NCBI RefSeq assembly: GCF_000758305.1
Contig: NZ_CP009458.1
Coordinates: 1,922,001-1,986,000 of the forward strand
Length of the DNA stretch: 64,000 bases
Direction of reading: 5' to 3'
Origin: Cedecea neteri
Lineage (GTDB): Bacteria; Pseudomonadota; Gammaproteobacteria; Enterobacterales; Enterobacteriaceae
Under the pieces are notes generated by a model. It was not told the DNA's origin and did no database searches. It saw nothing but the letters and a program-made list of their open reading frames with translations. Made by a program: the position numbers and the translations under genes. Within the stretch, counting starts at the first letter, position 1. Each line of letters begins with the position of its first letter. Positions 17,154 through 26,435 of the stretch are shown one piece after another.

Positions 17154-17268
17154 CGCTTTTTTTACCCGCCATAACGAGTTTCTTATCTTAAATTTCACGG
17201 CCAATTAACACCCTATAAACCATCTGGTTATTTCTTATTCCCTTAATAAGACTAAGGGTGTGAGGCGC

Positions 17269-17298
17269 TTGCTATGCAGCCAGCGTTTCGTCTATTAT
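17269..17298 (+). promoter_or_regulatory. Candidate fhuA promoter
   Basis: TTGCTA (17269-17274), an 18-base spacer and TATTAT (17293-17298) lie upstream of fhuA; the Fur-like sequence begins about nine bases after the -10. Confidence 0.5.
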
Positions 17299-17306
17299 CC
17301 TGCGGG

Positions 17307-17337
17307 CATAATAATAATTATCGTTTACGTTATCATT
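17307..17337 (+). promoter_or_regulatory. Fur-box-like operator of fhuACDB
   Basis: CATAATAATAATTATCGTT (17307-17325) matches the 19-bp Fur consensus at 13 of 19 positions by hand count. Further GATAAY-like hexamers (reverse strand) extend to 17337. Placement just after the promoter would repress fhu genes when iron is plentiful, as known in E. coli. Confidence 0.6.
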
Positions 17338-17361
17338 TACCATTTCACCAGAGAAAATATC

Positions 17362-19539
17362 ATGGCGCGTTCACTCCCAGGTCTGCCAGCCAAAAACCCT
17401 GTCCGTAAGCTTGCTCTGTTTGTAGCGGCGGCGGTGGGCACCGTCAGCGTTAATAGCTTCGCGGCGGACACCGGCACGACCAAAAAAGAAGACACTATTA
17501 CCGTTTCAGCCGCCGCAGTGCCTGCCGAAAGCGCATGGGGGCCATCGCCAACCATCGCCGCTAAACGCAGCGCCACGGCGACCAAAACCGATACCCCGAT
17601 TGAAAAGACCCCGCAGTCTATTTCGGTGGTGACCAGCGAAGAGATGCAGACGCATCAATTCCAGTCCGTAAAAGAAGCGTTGGGCTATACGCCGGGTATC
17701 ACAGTTTCGACTCGTGGTGCTTCAAATACCTATGATGCGGTAAAAATTCGCGGCTTTGGTTCGGTGAACCAGAACAACTATCTGGATGGTTTAAAGCTGC
17801 AGGGTGATTTCTATAACGAAGTTATCATCGACCCTTATATGCTGGAGCGCGTGGAGCTGATGCGCGGCCCAACGTCCGTGCTGTACGGCAAAAGCAGCCC
17901 TGGCGGTATTATCTCAATGGTTAGCAAGCGTCCAACCACTGAACCGCTGCGTGAAGTGCAGTTTAAAATGGGTACAGATAACCTGTACCAGACTGGTTTC
18001 GATTTCAGCGATGCGCTGGATGATGCCGGCGTTTACTCTTACCGTCTGACCGGCGTGGCGCGTTCTAACGATGACCAGCAGCGTGATGCGAAACAGAAGC
18101 GTTACGCGATTGCGCCATCTTTCTCCTGGCGTCCGGACGACAAAACTAACTTTACCTTCCTGTCTGATTTCCAGAATCAGCCAGAAACGGGTTATTACGG
18201 TTGGTTGCCGAAGGAGGGGACAGTTCAGCCTCTGCCAAACGGCAAGCGCCTGAGCACCGATTTCAACGAAGGTGCTAATAACAATACCTATTCCCTGTCC
18301 CACAAAATGGTGGGGTATAGCTTTGAACATGGCTTTAACGACACCTTTACCGTGCGTCAGAACCTTCGCTATACCGAATCCAAAACCTCGCAGAAAAGCG
18401 TTTATGGCACAGGCGTCGACTCGACGGGCTATATGCTTAACCGCGGTACCGTTGTGGATAACGAAAAACTGCATAACTTTGCGGTTGATACCCAGCTAGA
18501 AAGTAAATTCTCTACCGCTGATGTTGAGCATACTCTGCTGACGGGTGTTGATTTCCAGCGCATGCGAAATGACATTAATGCGACCTTCGGTAGCGCGCCG
18601 CAGTTGGATCTTTATAATCCGGTTTACAGTGACTTTGATTTTGGCGATGCGGCCCCTTACCAGCAGAACAAGCAGAAGCAGACCGGTATTTATGTTCAGG
18701 ATCAGGCCGAGTGGAACAAGTTTGTCCTGACAATGGGTGGACGTTATGACTGGCTGACTCAGTCGACCCGAGCTTACCAGGCTAACAATTACACCGAGCG
18801 CAGTGATAACCAGTTCACAGGTCGTGCAGGGTTAAACTATCTGTTTGATAACGGTATTACGCCGTACGTCAGCTACAGCGAATCCTTCGAACCAAACTCC
18901 GGCGCAGATTTCTACGGCAATACTTTCAAACCTTCTAAAGGTCGCCAGTATGAAGCCGGCGTGAAGTATGTACCGAAGGATATGCCAGTTGTGATTACAG
19001 GGGCGGTCTACCAACTGACCAAAACCAATAATCTGATGTCAGATCCTGATACCTCACACGGTTTTTCTTCCATCCAGGGCGGCGAGATTCGTTCACGCGG
19101 CGTAGAGCTGGAGGCGAAAGCGGCGCTGAATGCCAATATCAACGTTACTGCGTCCTACACCTATACGGATGCGAAATACACCAAAGACTCGACGCTTGAA
19201 AACAAAACTCCTGAGCAGGTTCCTGCGCACATGGCTTCCCTGTGGGGGGATTACACCTTCAACAGCGGCGTGCTGAGTGGCCTGACGTTGGGTACCGGCG
19301 GTCGTTTCCTTGGCTCCAGCTACGGCGACCCGGCTAACACCTTCAAAGTGGGCAGCGCAGCGGTGATGGATGCAGTCGTGAAGTATGACCTTGGTCGCTT
19401 CGGGCTGAACGGCTCCAGCATTGCGGTCAACGTGAACAACCTGCTTGATCGCGAATACGTTGCCAGCTGCTTCGCAACCTACGGTTGCTTCTGGGGCGCT
19501 GAGCGTCAGGTGGTTGCTACTGCGACCTTCCGCTTCTAA
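17362..19539 (+). CDS. fhuA: Ferrichrome outer-membrane receptor, TonB-dependent
   Basis: 22-strand barrel importing ferrichrome; in E. coli also receptor for phages T1, T5 and phi80, colicin M and microcin J25. Start chosen at MARSLPG; an in-frame reading from 17260 only translates the promoter. A signal peptide ends near 34, the TonB box DTITV is at 44-48, then the plug and barrel, ending with aromatic Phe (TATFRF). The protein has 725 residues against 747 in E. coli. Most of the difference is in surface loop L4 (about residues 350-366), where the E. coli cysteine pair and about 17 residues are missing. The C-terminal loop cysteine pair (ASCFATYGCFWG) is kept. Confidence 0.95.
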   Translation: MARSLPGLPAKNPVRKLALFVAAAVGTVSVNSFAADTGTTKKEDTITVSAAAVPAESAWGPSPTIAAKRSATATKTDTPIEKTPQSISVVTSEEMQTHQFQSVKEALGYTPGITVSTRGASNTYDAVKIRGFGSVNQNNYLDGLKLQGDFYNEVIIDPYMLERVELMRGPTSVLYGKSSPGGIISMVSKRPTTEPLREVQFKMGTDNLYQTGFDFSDALDDAGVYSYRLTGVARSNDDQQRDAKQKRYAIAPSFSWRPDDKTNFTFLSDFQNQPETGYYGWLPKEGTVQPLPNGKRLSTDFNEGANNNTYSLSHKMVGYSFEHGFNDTFTVRQNLRYTESKTSQKSVYGTGVDSTGYMLNRGTVVDNEKLHNFAVDTQLESKFSTADVEHTLLTGVDFQRMRNDINATFGSAPQLDLYNPVYSDFDFGDAAPYQQNKQKQTGIYVQDQAEWNKFVLTMGGRYDWLTQSTRAYQANNYTERSDNQFTGRAGLNYLFDNGITPYVSYSESFEPNSGADFYGNTFKPSKGRQYEAGVKYVPKDMPVVITGAVYQLTKTNNLMSDPDTSHGFSSIQGGEIRSRGVELEAKAALNANINVTASYTYTDAKYTKDSTLENKTPEQVPAHMASLWGDYTFNSGVLSGLTLGTGGRFLGSSYGDPANTFKVGSAAVMDAVVKYDLGRFGLNGSSIAVNVNNLLDREYVASCFATYGCFWGAERQVVATATFRF

Positions 19540-19587
19540 CTTGTCTCCCGGGCACGGTTCGCCGTGCCCTTCACTAAGATGGCTACC

Positions 19588-20385
19588 ATGCAGGATAAAC
19601 AGCTTCATCCCGACACGACTTTTAGCCTCACTGATGTCACGTTTCGCGTGCCCGGCCGCACGCTACTCCATCCGCTGTCTATCACCTTCCCGGTGGGTAA
19701 AGTCACTGGCCTGATTGGCCATAACGGCTCCGGTAAATCGACGCTGCTGAAAATGCTGGGTCGCCACCAGAAACCTTCTGAAGGTGAAATTCTGCTGAAC
19801 TCGCAGCCGCTGGATAGCTGGGGCAGCAAAGCTTTCGCCCGGCAGGTGGCCTATCTTCCCCAGCAGCTTCCTGCCGCTGAGGGTATGACGGTGCGTGAGC
19901 TGGTTGCGATTGGTCGTTATCCGTGGCATGGGGCTTTAGGGCGTTTTGGGGTGGCTGACCGTGAGCTGGTGGATGAGGCAATCAGTCTGGTAGGACTAAA
20001 GCCGTTTGCGCATCGCCTGGTGGACAGCTTGTCCGGCGGCGAGCGCCAGCGGGCATGGATCGCCATGCTGGTGGCGCAGGATAGCCGCTGCCTGCTGCTG
20101 GATGAGCCAACGTCTGCGCTGGATATCGCTCATCAGGTTGACGTGCTGGCGCTGATCCATCGCCTTAGCCAGGAGCGCGGCCTGACGGTGGTTGCCGTTC
20201 TGCACGATATCAATATGGCTGCGAGATATTGCGACAATCTGGTGGCACTGCGCGGCGGCGAAATGATCGCGCAAGGGACGCCGGAAGCGTTAATGCAAAG
20301 CGAGACGCTGGAGCATATCTACGGTATTCCGATGGGCATCCTGCCGCACCCGGCGGGGGCTGCGCCGGTGAGTTTTGTTTATTGA
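19588..20385 (+). CDS. fhuC: Ferric hydroxamate ABC importer, ATPase
   Basis: Energises FhuB for uptake of ferrichrome-type hydroxamates. The protein has 265 residues, the same as E. coli FhuC, from the ATG at 19588 (MQDKQLHP). An in-frame ATG at 19579 is possible but has no better ribosome site. Motifs are Walker A GHNGSGKST, signature LSGGERQR, Walker B CLLLDEPTSALD and switch His in VLHDINMA. It lies 48 bp after fhuA, and its stop overlaps the fhuD start (TGATG). Confidence 0.96.
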   Translation: MQDKQLHPDTTFSLTDVTFRVPGRTLLHPLSITFPVGKVTGLIGHNGSGKSTLLKMLGRHQKPSEGEILLNSQPLDSWGSKAFARQVAYLPQQLPAAEGMTVRELVAIGRYPWHGALGRFGVADRELVDEAISLVGLKPFAHRLVDSLSGGERQRAWIAMLVAQDSRCLLLDEPTSALDIAHQVDVLALIHRLSQERGLTVVAVLHDINMAARYCDNLVALRGGEMIAQGTPEALMQSETLEHIYGIPMGILPHPAGAAPVSFVY

Positions 20386-21284
20386 TGAGCCGTATGAATG
20401 ACTTTCTTTTAACCCGTCGCCGCCTTCTGGCGGCGATGGCGCTTTCACCGCTGCTGCTAAAATTACCTGCCGCACAGGCGGCGGTGCCGGATGCAAAACG
20501 CATCATCGCCCTGGAATGGCTGCCCGTTGAGCTGATGATGGCGCTCGGCGTCACGCCGATGGCCGTCGCTGATATCCCTAATTACCAAATCTGGGTGAAC
20601 GAACCTAAGCTGCCGGCAGGCGTGATTGATGTTGGCCTGCGCACCGAACCCAACCTCGAGCTGATGGCGCAGCTAAAACCGTCTCTGATTCTCTATTCTG
20701 CAGGCTACGGCCCTTCGCCAGAAAAAATCACCCGTATCGCACCAGGGCTTGGGTTCAATTTTAACGATGGCTCCGGCAAACCGCTGGAGATTGCGCGTAA
20801 ATCGCTCATTCAGCTGGGTGATACGCTGGGCATGCAGCAGGCCGCCAGTCGGCATCTGGCCGAATTTGATGCGTTTATTGCCAATATGAAGCCTCGCTTT
20901 GTCGCGCGCGGCAACCGCCCGGTGCTGCTGATGTCATTTTTGGATAATCGCCATGCGCTGGTGGTGGGCAAACACAGTTTGTTCCAGCAGGTGATGGATT
21001 TGCTGGGGGTGACGAATGCCTGGCAAGAAGAGACGAACTTCTGGGGAACCGCCGTTGTTGGGATTGAACGCCTGGCGTCGATCAAAGACGCCGATGTGCT
21101 GTGTTTCGACCATAAAAACGAAGCGGTAGCCCGCCAGGTAACGGCCACGCCGCTGTGGAAAGCGATGCCGTTTATCCGCCAGAACCGTTTTCAGCAAGTT
21201 CCCGCCGTCTGGCTTTATGGCACGACGATGTCAGCTATGCACTTCGCCCGCGTGCTGGACGATGGCCTGAGGAGCCTGGCCTGA
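20385..21284 (+). CDS. fhuD: Ferric hydroxamate periplasmic binding protein
   Basis: Carries hydroxamate siderophores from FhuA to FhuBC. The predicted protein is 299 residues, starting at the ATG that overlaps the fhuC stop; an alternative start lies three codons on. The signal has TRRRLLAAMA, a twin-arginine motif, followed by a hydrophobic core and AQA; E. coli FhuD is Tat-exported. The GLRTEPNLE and VPAVWLYG segments are typical of the family, including the Arg and Trp/Tyr that contact hydroxamates in E. coli FhuD. It shares a TGATG overlap with fhuB. Confidence 0.95.
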   Translation: MSRMNDFLLTRRRLLAAMALSPLLLKLPAAQAAVPDAKRIIALEWLPVELMMALGVTPMAVADIPNYQIWVNEPKLPAGVIDVGLRTEPNLELMAQLKPSLILYSAGYGPSPEKITRIAPGLGFNFNDGSGKPLEIARKSLIQLGDTLGMQQAASRHLAEFDAFIANMKPRFVARGNRPVLLMSFLDNRHALVVGKHSLFQQVMDLLGVTNAWQEETNFWGTAVVGIERLASIKDADVLCFDHKNEAVARQVTATPLWKAMPFIRQNRFQQVPAVWLYGTTMSAMHFARVLDDGLRSLA

Positions 21285-23260
21285 TGAAACGTCACGTTAT
21301 TTTCCCCGCCAGCTTGCTGCTGGTGCTGTTTGTCTGCGCGCTATGGCTGACGCTGCATAACATGCATGGCGTTTTACCCTCTTCGCAGTGGCGCAGCGCT
21401 TTTGTCGCGCCGGACATCGACAATGTTCAACAGATGCTGTTTCACTTCAGCTTGCTGCCGCGTCTCGCAATATCGCTGTTGGTCGGGGCAGGGTTGGGCC
21501 TCGTCGGCGTCCTGTTCCAGCAGGTGCTGCGCAATCCGCTGGCGGAGCCGACAACGCTTGGCGTAGCCAGCGGGGCTCAGCTTGGCGTCACGGTTGCTAC
21601 GCTTTGGGTGCTGCCGCTGGCTACCCAGCCGTTTGCAGCGCTGATTGGTGCGGCGGTCGTTGGCCTGCTCGTCTTTGGCGTTGCCTGGGGCAAGCGGATG
21701 TCGCCGGTCACGCTGATTCTTGCGGGCCTGGTGCTGAGTCTTTATTGCGGCGCGGTCAACCAACTGCTGGCTATCTTCCACCATGACCAGCTTCAGAATA
21801 TGTTCCTGTGGAGCACCGGATCGCTCAATCAGCAGGACTGGAGCAGCGTTGAAAGTCTGTGGCCACGCCTGCTGGGCGGCCTGCTGCTAACGCTGCTGTT
21901 GCTGCGTCCGTTGACGCTGATGGGACTGGATGACGGCGTGGCGCGCAATCTGGGCCTGGCGCTTTCTCTGGTACGGCTGGCGACGCTGGCGCTGGCGATT
22001 GTGATCAGCGCTCAGTTGGTTAATGCGGTCGGGATAGTCGGTTTTATCGGGCTGTTTGCGCCGCTGTTGGCCAAAATGCTGGGGGCTCGACGCCTGGCCG
22101 CTCGTTTGTTCCTTGCCCCGCTAATTGGGGCGCTGATTCTCTGGCTGTCTGACCAGGTTGTGGTCTGGCTTTCCAGCGTGTGGGGCGAAGTCTCAACCGG
22201 GACGGTCACCGCGTTGATTGGCGCGCCTATCCTGCTGTGGCTGCTGCCGCGTCTGCGCACCAGCGGTGCGCCGTCCATGAGCGCCGGAGACCACGTTCAG
22301 GCTGAACGCCAGCGCGTACTGTTTTGGATCGCCGCTGGTCTTGGCATTCTGCTGCTGGTGATTGCCGCTGCGTTGGCGCTGGGACGTGATGCTGATGGCT
22401 GGCGCTGGCTAAGTGGCGCGCTCTTTGACGATGTGCTGCCGTGGCGCTGGCCGCGCGTTATGGCGGCTTTGACCGCGGGCGTGATGCTGGCGGTTGCGGG
22501 CTGCCTGATCCAGCGGTTAACCGGCAATGCGATGGCCAGCCCGGAAGTCTTGGGCATTAGCTCCGGCGCGGCCTTCGGCGTGGTGCTGATGCTGTTTATT
22601 GTGCCGGGGAATGCGTTTGTCTGGCTGCTGCCGGCGGGCAGTCTTGGTGCGGCGGTCACGCTGCTGATCATCATGATGGCTGCCGGACGAGGCGGGTTTT
22701 CACCTCAGCGTATGCTGTTGGCCGGGATGGCGCTCAGCACCGCCTTTACCATGCTGCTGATGATGCTGATGGCAAGCGGCGATCCGCGTATGGCAACGCT
22801 GCTGACCTGGATTTCAGGCTCGACGTATAACGTTACAGGCGAGCAGGCGGTCAGAACGCTGGTTGTCATGGTCGGGCTGTTAGCCATCACGCCGCTGCTG
22901 CGCCGCTGGCTGGTGATTTTACCGCTGGGTGGTGCTACTGCTCGGGCGGTGGGAATGGCGTTAACGCCATCGCGCTTTGCGCTGCTGTTGCTGGCGGCAA
23001 CGCTTACCGCCACGGCGACGTTAATTGTCGGCCCACTGAGCTTTGTCGGGCTGATGGCGCCGCACATTGCGCGTATGCTTGGGTTCCGCAGGGCAATGCC
23101 GCAGATAGCGATGGCCGGGATTTTTGGCGGGATGTTAATGATTCTGGCTGACTGGTGCGGCAGGATGATTCTGTTCCCGAATCAGGTGCCTGCGGGGCTG
23201 CTGGCGACGTTTATCGGTGCGCCTTATTTCGTTTATTTGCTGAGAAAGCAGGGGCGGTAG
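21284..23260 (+). CDS. fhuB: Ferric hydroxamate ABC importer, fused permease
   Basis: Inner-membrane channel of the Fhu importer. At 658 residues it is a tandem fusion of two BtuC/FecCD-type halves. Each half has an EAA-like coupling motif (GIVGFIGLFAPLLAKMLGARR in the first; a matching LSFVGLMAPHIARMLGFRR in the second) for contact with FhuC, and about ten hydrophobic segments. The start ATG overlaps the fhuD stop by one base; readings starting further upstream only duplicate fhuD in another frame. It ends at the border of the composite repeat. Confidence 0.96.
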   Translation: MKRHVIFPASLLLVLFVCALWLTLHNMHGVLPSSQWRSAFVAPDIDNVQQMLFHFSLLPRLAISLLVGAGLGLVGVLFQQVLRNPLAEPTTLGVASGAQLGVTVATLWVLPLATQPFAALIGAAVVGLLVFGVAWGKRMSPVTLILAGLVLSLYCGAVNQLLAIFHHDQLQNMFLWSTGSLNQQDWSSVESLWPRLLGGLLLTLLLLRPLTLMGLDDGVARNLGLALSLVRLATLALAIVISAQLVNAVGIVGFIGLFAPLLAKMLGARRLAARLFLAPLIGALILWLSDQVVVWLSSVWGEVSTGTVTALIGAPILLWLLPRLRTSGAPSMSAGDHVQAERQRVLFWIAAGLGILLLVIAAALALGRDADGWRWLSGALFDDVLPWRWPRVMAALTAGVMLAVAGCLIQRLTGNAMASPEVLGISSGAAFGVVLMLFIVPGNAFVWLLPAGSLGAAVTLLIIMMAAGRGGFSPQRMLLAGMALSTAFTMLLMMLMASGDPRMATLLTWISGSTYNVTGEQAVRTLVVMVGLLAITPLLRRWLVILPLGGATARAVGMALTPSRFALLLLAATLTATATLIVGPLSFVGLMAPHIARMLGFRRAMPQIAMAGIFGGMLMILADWCGRMILFPNQVPAGLLATFIGAPYFVYLLRKQGR

Positions 23261-23261
23261 C

Positions 23262-23469
23262 CCCTCACCCTAACCCTCTCCCCAAAGGGGAGAGGGAACT
23301 GGACAGTGCATAAATCAGTTATTTTCCCCCTCTTACTAAAGGGGAGAGGGTACTGGAAAGAGCATAAATCAGTTATTTTCCCCCTCTTACTAAAGGGGAG
23401 AGGGTACTGGAAAGAGCATAAATCTGCTTTTTCCCCCTCTCCCTTCCAGGGAGAGGGCCGGGGTGAGGG
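23262..23469. repeat. Composite repeat between convergent fhuB and hemL
   Basis: The outer arms CCCTCACCC (23262) and GGGTGAGGG (23461) are inverted, each joined to a CCCTCTCCC / GGGAGAGGG palindrome. Between them sit 54-bp direct repeats. It fills almost the whole 215-bp spacer and may double as a terminator for both genes. Confidence 0.8.
23308..23430. repeat. 54-bp tandem repeat, two perfect copies plus a diverged third
   Basis: Units at 23308-23361 and 23362-23415 are identical; a third copy from 23416 begins the same (GCATAAATC) and then diverges into the right-hand palindrome. Each unit contains CCCCCTCTT...GGGGAGAGGG. No unique spacers separate the copies, so this is not a CRISPR array. 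The open frame across it is an artefact of the repeat. Confidence 0.85.
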
Positions 23470-23475
23470 TAAAAA

Positions 23476-24756
23476 TTACAGCTTCGCAAACACGCGGCGT
23501 GCCGCATCGATGGTCCGCTGAATATCTTCTTTGCTATGCGCCACGGACATAAAGCCCGCTTCAAACGCTGACGGCGCAAGGTAGACACCTTCTTCCAGCA
23601 TCAGGTGGAAGAAGCGCTTAAAGCGCTCCACGTCGCACGCAACCACGTCTTTATAGCTGGTGACGGTTTCGGCATCGGTAAAGAACAGGCCGAACATGCC
23701 GCCGACGTTATTCACCACCAGCGGGATGTTTTCTGCTTTCGCCGCATTCAACAGGCCGTTAGCCAGCATTTCCGTCAGCTCGGTCAGGGTTTGATGAACG
23801 CCGGGCTGAGACACTTCTGTCAGGCAGGCGTAGCCCGCTGCCATCGCAATAGGGTTACCGGAGAGCGTGCCTGCCTGGTAAACCGGGCCGGTTGGTGCCA
23901 GTGCGTCCATGATTTCACGACGGCCACCGAAGGCACCGACCGGCATCCCGCCGCCGATGATTTTGCCGAGGCAGGTCAGGTCTGGCTCGACGTCGTAGTA
24001 AGACTGAGCGCCCGCCAGCGCCACACGGAAGCCGGTCATCACTTCGTCAATGATCAGCAGTGCGCCAAATTCGTCGCACAGCGCGCGCAGGCCCGGTAGG
24101 AAGTCCGCATGCGGAGGAATACAGTTCATGTTGCCCGCGACGGGTTCAACGATGATACAGGCCACGTCCTGAGGATATTGCTCGAAGGCTTCGCGCACGG
24201 AAGCCAAATCGTTATAGGTGCAGGTCAGGGTGTGCTTAGCAAAGTCTGCCGGCACGCCCGGAGAGTTAGGCTGGCCGAGCGTCAGAGCGCCGGATCCGGC
24301 TTTCACCAGCAGGCAATCTGCGTGGCCGTGGTAGCAGCCTTCGAACTTGATGATTTTATCCCGGCCGGTGTAGCCGCGAGCCAGGCGGATAGCGCTCATG
24401 GTGGCTTCGGTGCCGGAGTTCACCATACGAACCATGTCCATGGTGGGCACCAGTTCACAAACCAGCTCCGCCATTTTCACTTCCATTTCGGTTGGCGCGC
24501 CAAAGCTCAGGCCGTGCTCAACGGCTTCGATAACCGCATTGCGGATCGCTGGATGGTTGTGGCCGAGCACCATTGGGCCCCATGAGCCAACGTAATCGAT
24601 ATAGGCTTTACCGTCTGCGTCATACAGGTAAGCCCCGTCCGCACGCTCGATAAACAGAGGCACTCCGCCTACGCCGGTAAAGGCGCGTACTGGAGAGTTA
24701 ACGCCGCCGGGAATGACCTGGCGGGCTGCGGCGTACAGGTTTTCAGACTTACTCAT
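23476..24756 (-). CDS. hemL: Glutamate-1-semialdehyde 2,1-aminomutase
   Basis: Last step of the C5 pathway to 5-aminolevulinate for heme. PLP enzyme of 426 residues, the usual length. The PLP lysine (near 265) lies in CLGKIIGGGMPVGAFGG; the PLP-binding Asp is in LLIIDEVMTGFR, and the gating-loop sequence SGALTLGQPNSPGVP is present. It converges on fhuB across the composite repeat and diverges from clcA. The 177-bp hemL-clcA spacer is A/T-rich in its middle, with no site I can assign firmly. Confidence 0.97.
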   Translation of the reverse strand: MSKSENLYAAARQVIPGGVNSPVRAFTGVGGVPLFIERADGAYLYDADGKAYIDYVGSWGPMVLGHNHPAIRNAVIEAVEHGLSFGAPTEMEVKMAELVCELVPTMDMVRMVNSGTEATMSAIRLARGYTGRDKIIKFEGCYHGHADCLLVKAGSGALTLGQPNSPGVPADFAKHTLTCTYNDLASVREAFEQYPQDVACIIVEPVAGNMNCIPPHADFLPGLRALCDEFGALLIIDEVMTGFRVALAGAQSYYDVEPDLTCLGKIIGGGMPVGAFGGRREIMDALAPTGPVYQAGTLSGNPIAMAAGYACLTEVSQPGVHQTLTELTEMLANGLLNAAKAENIPLVVNNVGGMFGLFFTDAETVTSYKDVVACDVERFKRFFHLMLEEGVYLAPSAFEAGFMSVAHSKEDIQRTIDAARRVFAKL

Positions 24757-24933
24757 GAATCGGCTCCTGATTCGTGGAAATGGTGACAGCGGGCTATTCT
24801 ATGTGAAACCTGCCCCGCGTTGAAATATTTGCCCAAATCAAACGTTACGGTTTATTAGCTAATTTAATAAGACGAAGGTCTTTTCTGTGGGTAAAATGCC
24901 CGCCTTATTTGTATGACTAAACGGTTAGAACCC

Positions 24934-26355
24934 ATGAATTTAGCCCATAACTCTCTCGATCAGGCGCAAAGCGTCCAACAGCGTCGCGGGGCTATTCTGC
25001 GTCGCCTGATTGGCCAGGATAAAATGCCGCTAATGATTTTGCTGATGGCCGCGGTGGTTGGCACGCTGGCGGGCCTGGTCGGCGTGGCGTTTGAGAAGTC
25101 GGTTAACTGGGTGCTTCAGCACCGCATCGGTATGCTGGCGCAGGTCGCGGACAGCGCCTGGCTGGTGTGGCCGCTGGCGTTTATCAGCTCGGCGCTGCTG
25201 GCGATGGTGGGCTATTTTCTGGTACGCCGCTTTGCGCCCGAAGCCGGTGGGTCGGGCATTCCTGAAATCGAAGGGGCGCTGGAAGACTTACGGCCAGTGC
25301 GCTGGTGGCGCGTGATCCCGGTGAAATTCATCGGCGGGATGGGTACGCTCGGCGCGGGAATGGTGCTGGGGCGCGAAGGGCCGACCGTGCAGCTTGGTGG
25401 TAACATCGGGCGAATGGTGACGGACATCTTCCGCATGAAAAGTGCGGAAGCCCGTCATTCGCTGCTGGCAACCGGCGCTGCTGCCGGGCTGTCTGCGGCA
25501 TTTAATGCGCCGCTGGCCGGGATCCTGTTTATCATCGAAGAGATGCGCACCCAGTTCCGCTATAACCTGATTTCGATAAAAGCGGTATTTATCGGCGTGA
25601 TTATGTCGAGCATCGTGTTCCGGATCTTTAATACCGAAACCACGGTGATTCAGGTAGGCAAACTGGCGGACGCGCCGGTCAATACACTCTGGCTGTATCT
25701 GATCCTCGGCATGATTTTTGGCATTGTCGGCGTGGTGTTTAACCGGCTGGTGATCGGCGCTCAGGATATGTTCCAGCGCATTCACGGCGGCAACATAAAG
25801 AAGTGGGTGCTGATCGGCGGGCTTATTGGCGGGCTTTGCGGCGTACTGGGGCTTATTCAGCAGGCGGCGTCCGGCGGCGGGTTTAGCCTTATCCCGATTG
25901 CGGCCGTGGGGAATTACACCATCGGCATGCTGTTGTTCCTGTTTGTGGCTCGCGTGATAACCACCTTGCTCTGTTTCTCCTCCGGCGCACCGGGCGGTAT
26001 TTTTGCCCCGATGCTGGCGCTGGGCACGCTGCTTGGCACCGCGTTTGGCACGGCTTGTGCCGCCTGGTTCCCGACCTATCATCTTGATATGGGCACTTTT
26101 GCGATTGCGGGAATGGGGGCGTTACTCGCCGCCTCACTGCGTGCGCCGCTCACCGCTATCGTGCTGGTGCTTGAGATGACGGATAATTACCAGCTCATTT
26201 TGCCAATGATTATCACCTGCCTCGGGGCGACACTGTTGGCACAATTTTTGGGCGGGAAACCGCTATACTCGGTGATTCTGGCAAGAACTCTGGCAAAACA
26301 AGAAGCTGAGAAAGCGCGAGCGGGCGAGCAGGCTTCCGCCGGGCAGAATACTTGA
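24934..26355 (+). CDS. clcA: H+/Cl- exchange transporter ClcA
   Basis: CLC antiporter moving two chloride out or in for one proton, used in extreme acid resistance. From the ATG at 24934 the protein is 473 residues, the E. coli length; an ATG at 24913 would add seven. Selectivity motif GSGIP is at 106-110, the gating glutamate Glu148 in GREGP, and the internal proton glutamate in FIIEEMR (about 203). Many membrane helices follow. Ribosome sites before either ATG are weak. Confidence 0.95.
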   Translation: MNLAHNSLDQAQSVQQRRGAILRRLIGQDKMPLMILLMAAVVGTLAGLVGVAFEKSVNWVLQHRIGMLAQVADSAWLVWPLAFISSALLAMVGYFLVRRFAPEAGGSGIPEIEGALEDLRPVRWWRVIPVKFIGGMGTLGAGMVLGREGPTVQLGGNIGRMVTDIFRMKSAEARHSLLATGAAAGLSAAFNAPLAGILFIIEEMRTQFRYNLISIKAVFIGVIMSSIVFRIFNTETTVIQVGKLADAPVNTLWLYLILGMIFGIVGVVFNRLVIGAQDMFQRIHGGNIKKWVLIGGLIGGLCGVLGLIQQAASGGGFSLIPIAAVGNYTIGMLLFLFVARVITTLLCFSSGAPGGIFAPMLALGTLLGTAFGTACAAWFPTYHLDMGTFAIAGMGALLAASLRAPLTAIVLVLEMTDNYQLILPMIITCLGATLLAQFLGGKPLYSVILARTLAKQEAEKARAGEQASAGQNT

Positions 26356-26435
26356 ACGAATTACTCGGGTATTAGATAATGCCGCAAAAGTGCGGGTTGT
26401 TTTCTGCCCGACTTGTTAATTGTTGGGAGCAAAAA

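Noticed and set aside
17260..17361. 34-codon N-terminal extension of fhuA
   Set aside because: It translates the promoter and Fur-box region and would place a hydrophobic segment before the true signal peptide.
23262..23469. Possible CRISPR array
   Set aside because: The 54-bp units are directly adjacent with no unique spacers, and no cas genes are present.
23306..23521. A 71-codon open frame with a repeated 18-residue unit
   Set aside because: It is just the translation of the 54-bp tandem repeat running into the antisense end of hemL; no ribosome site.
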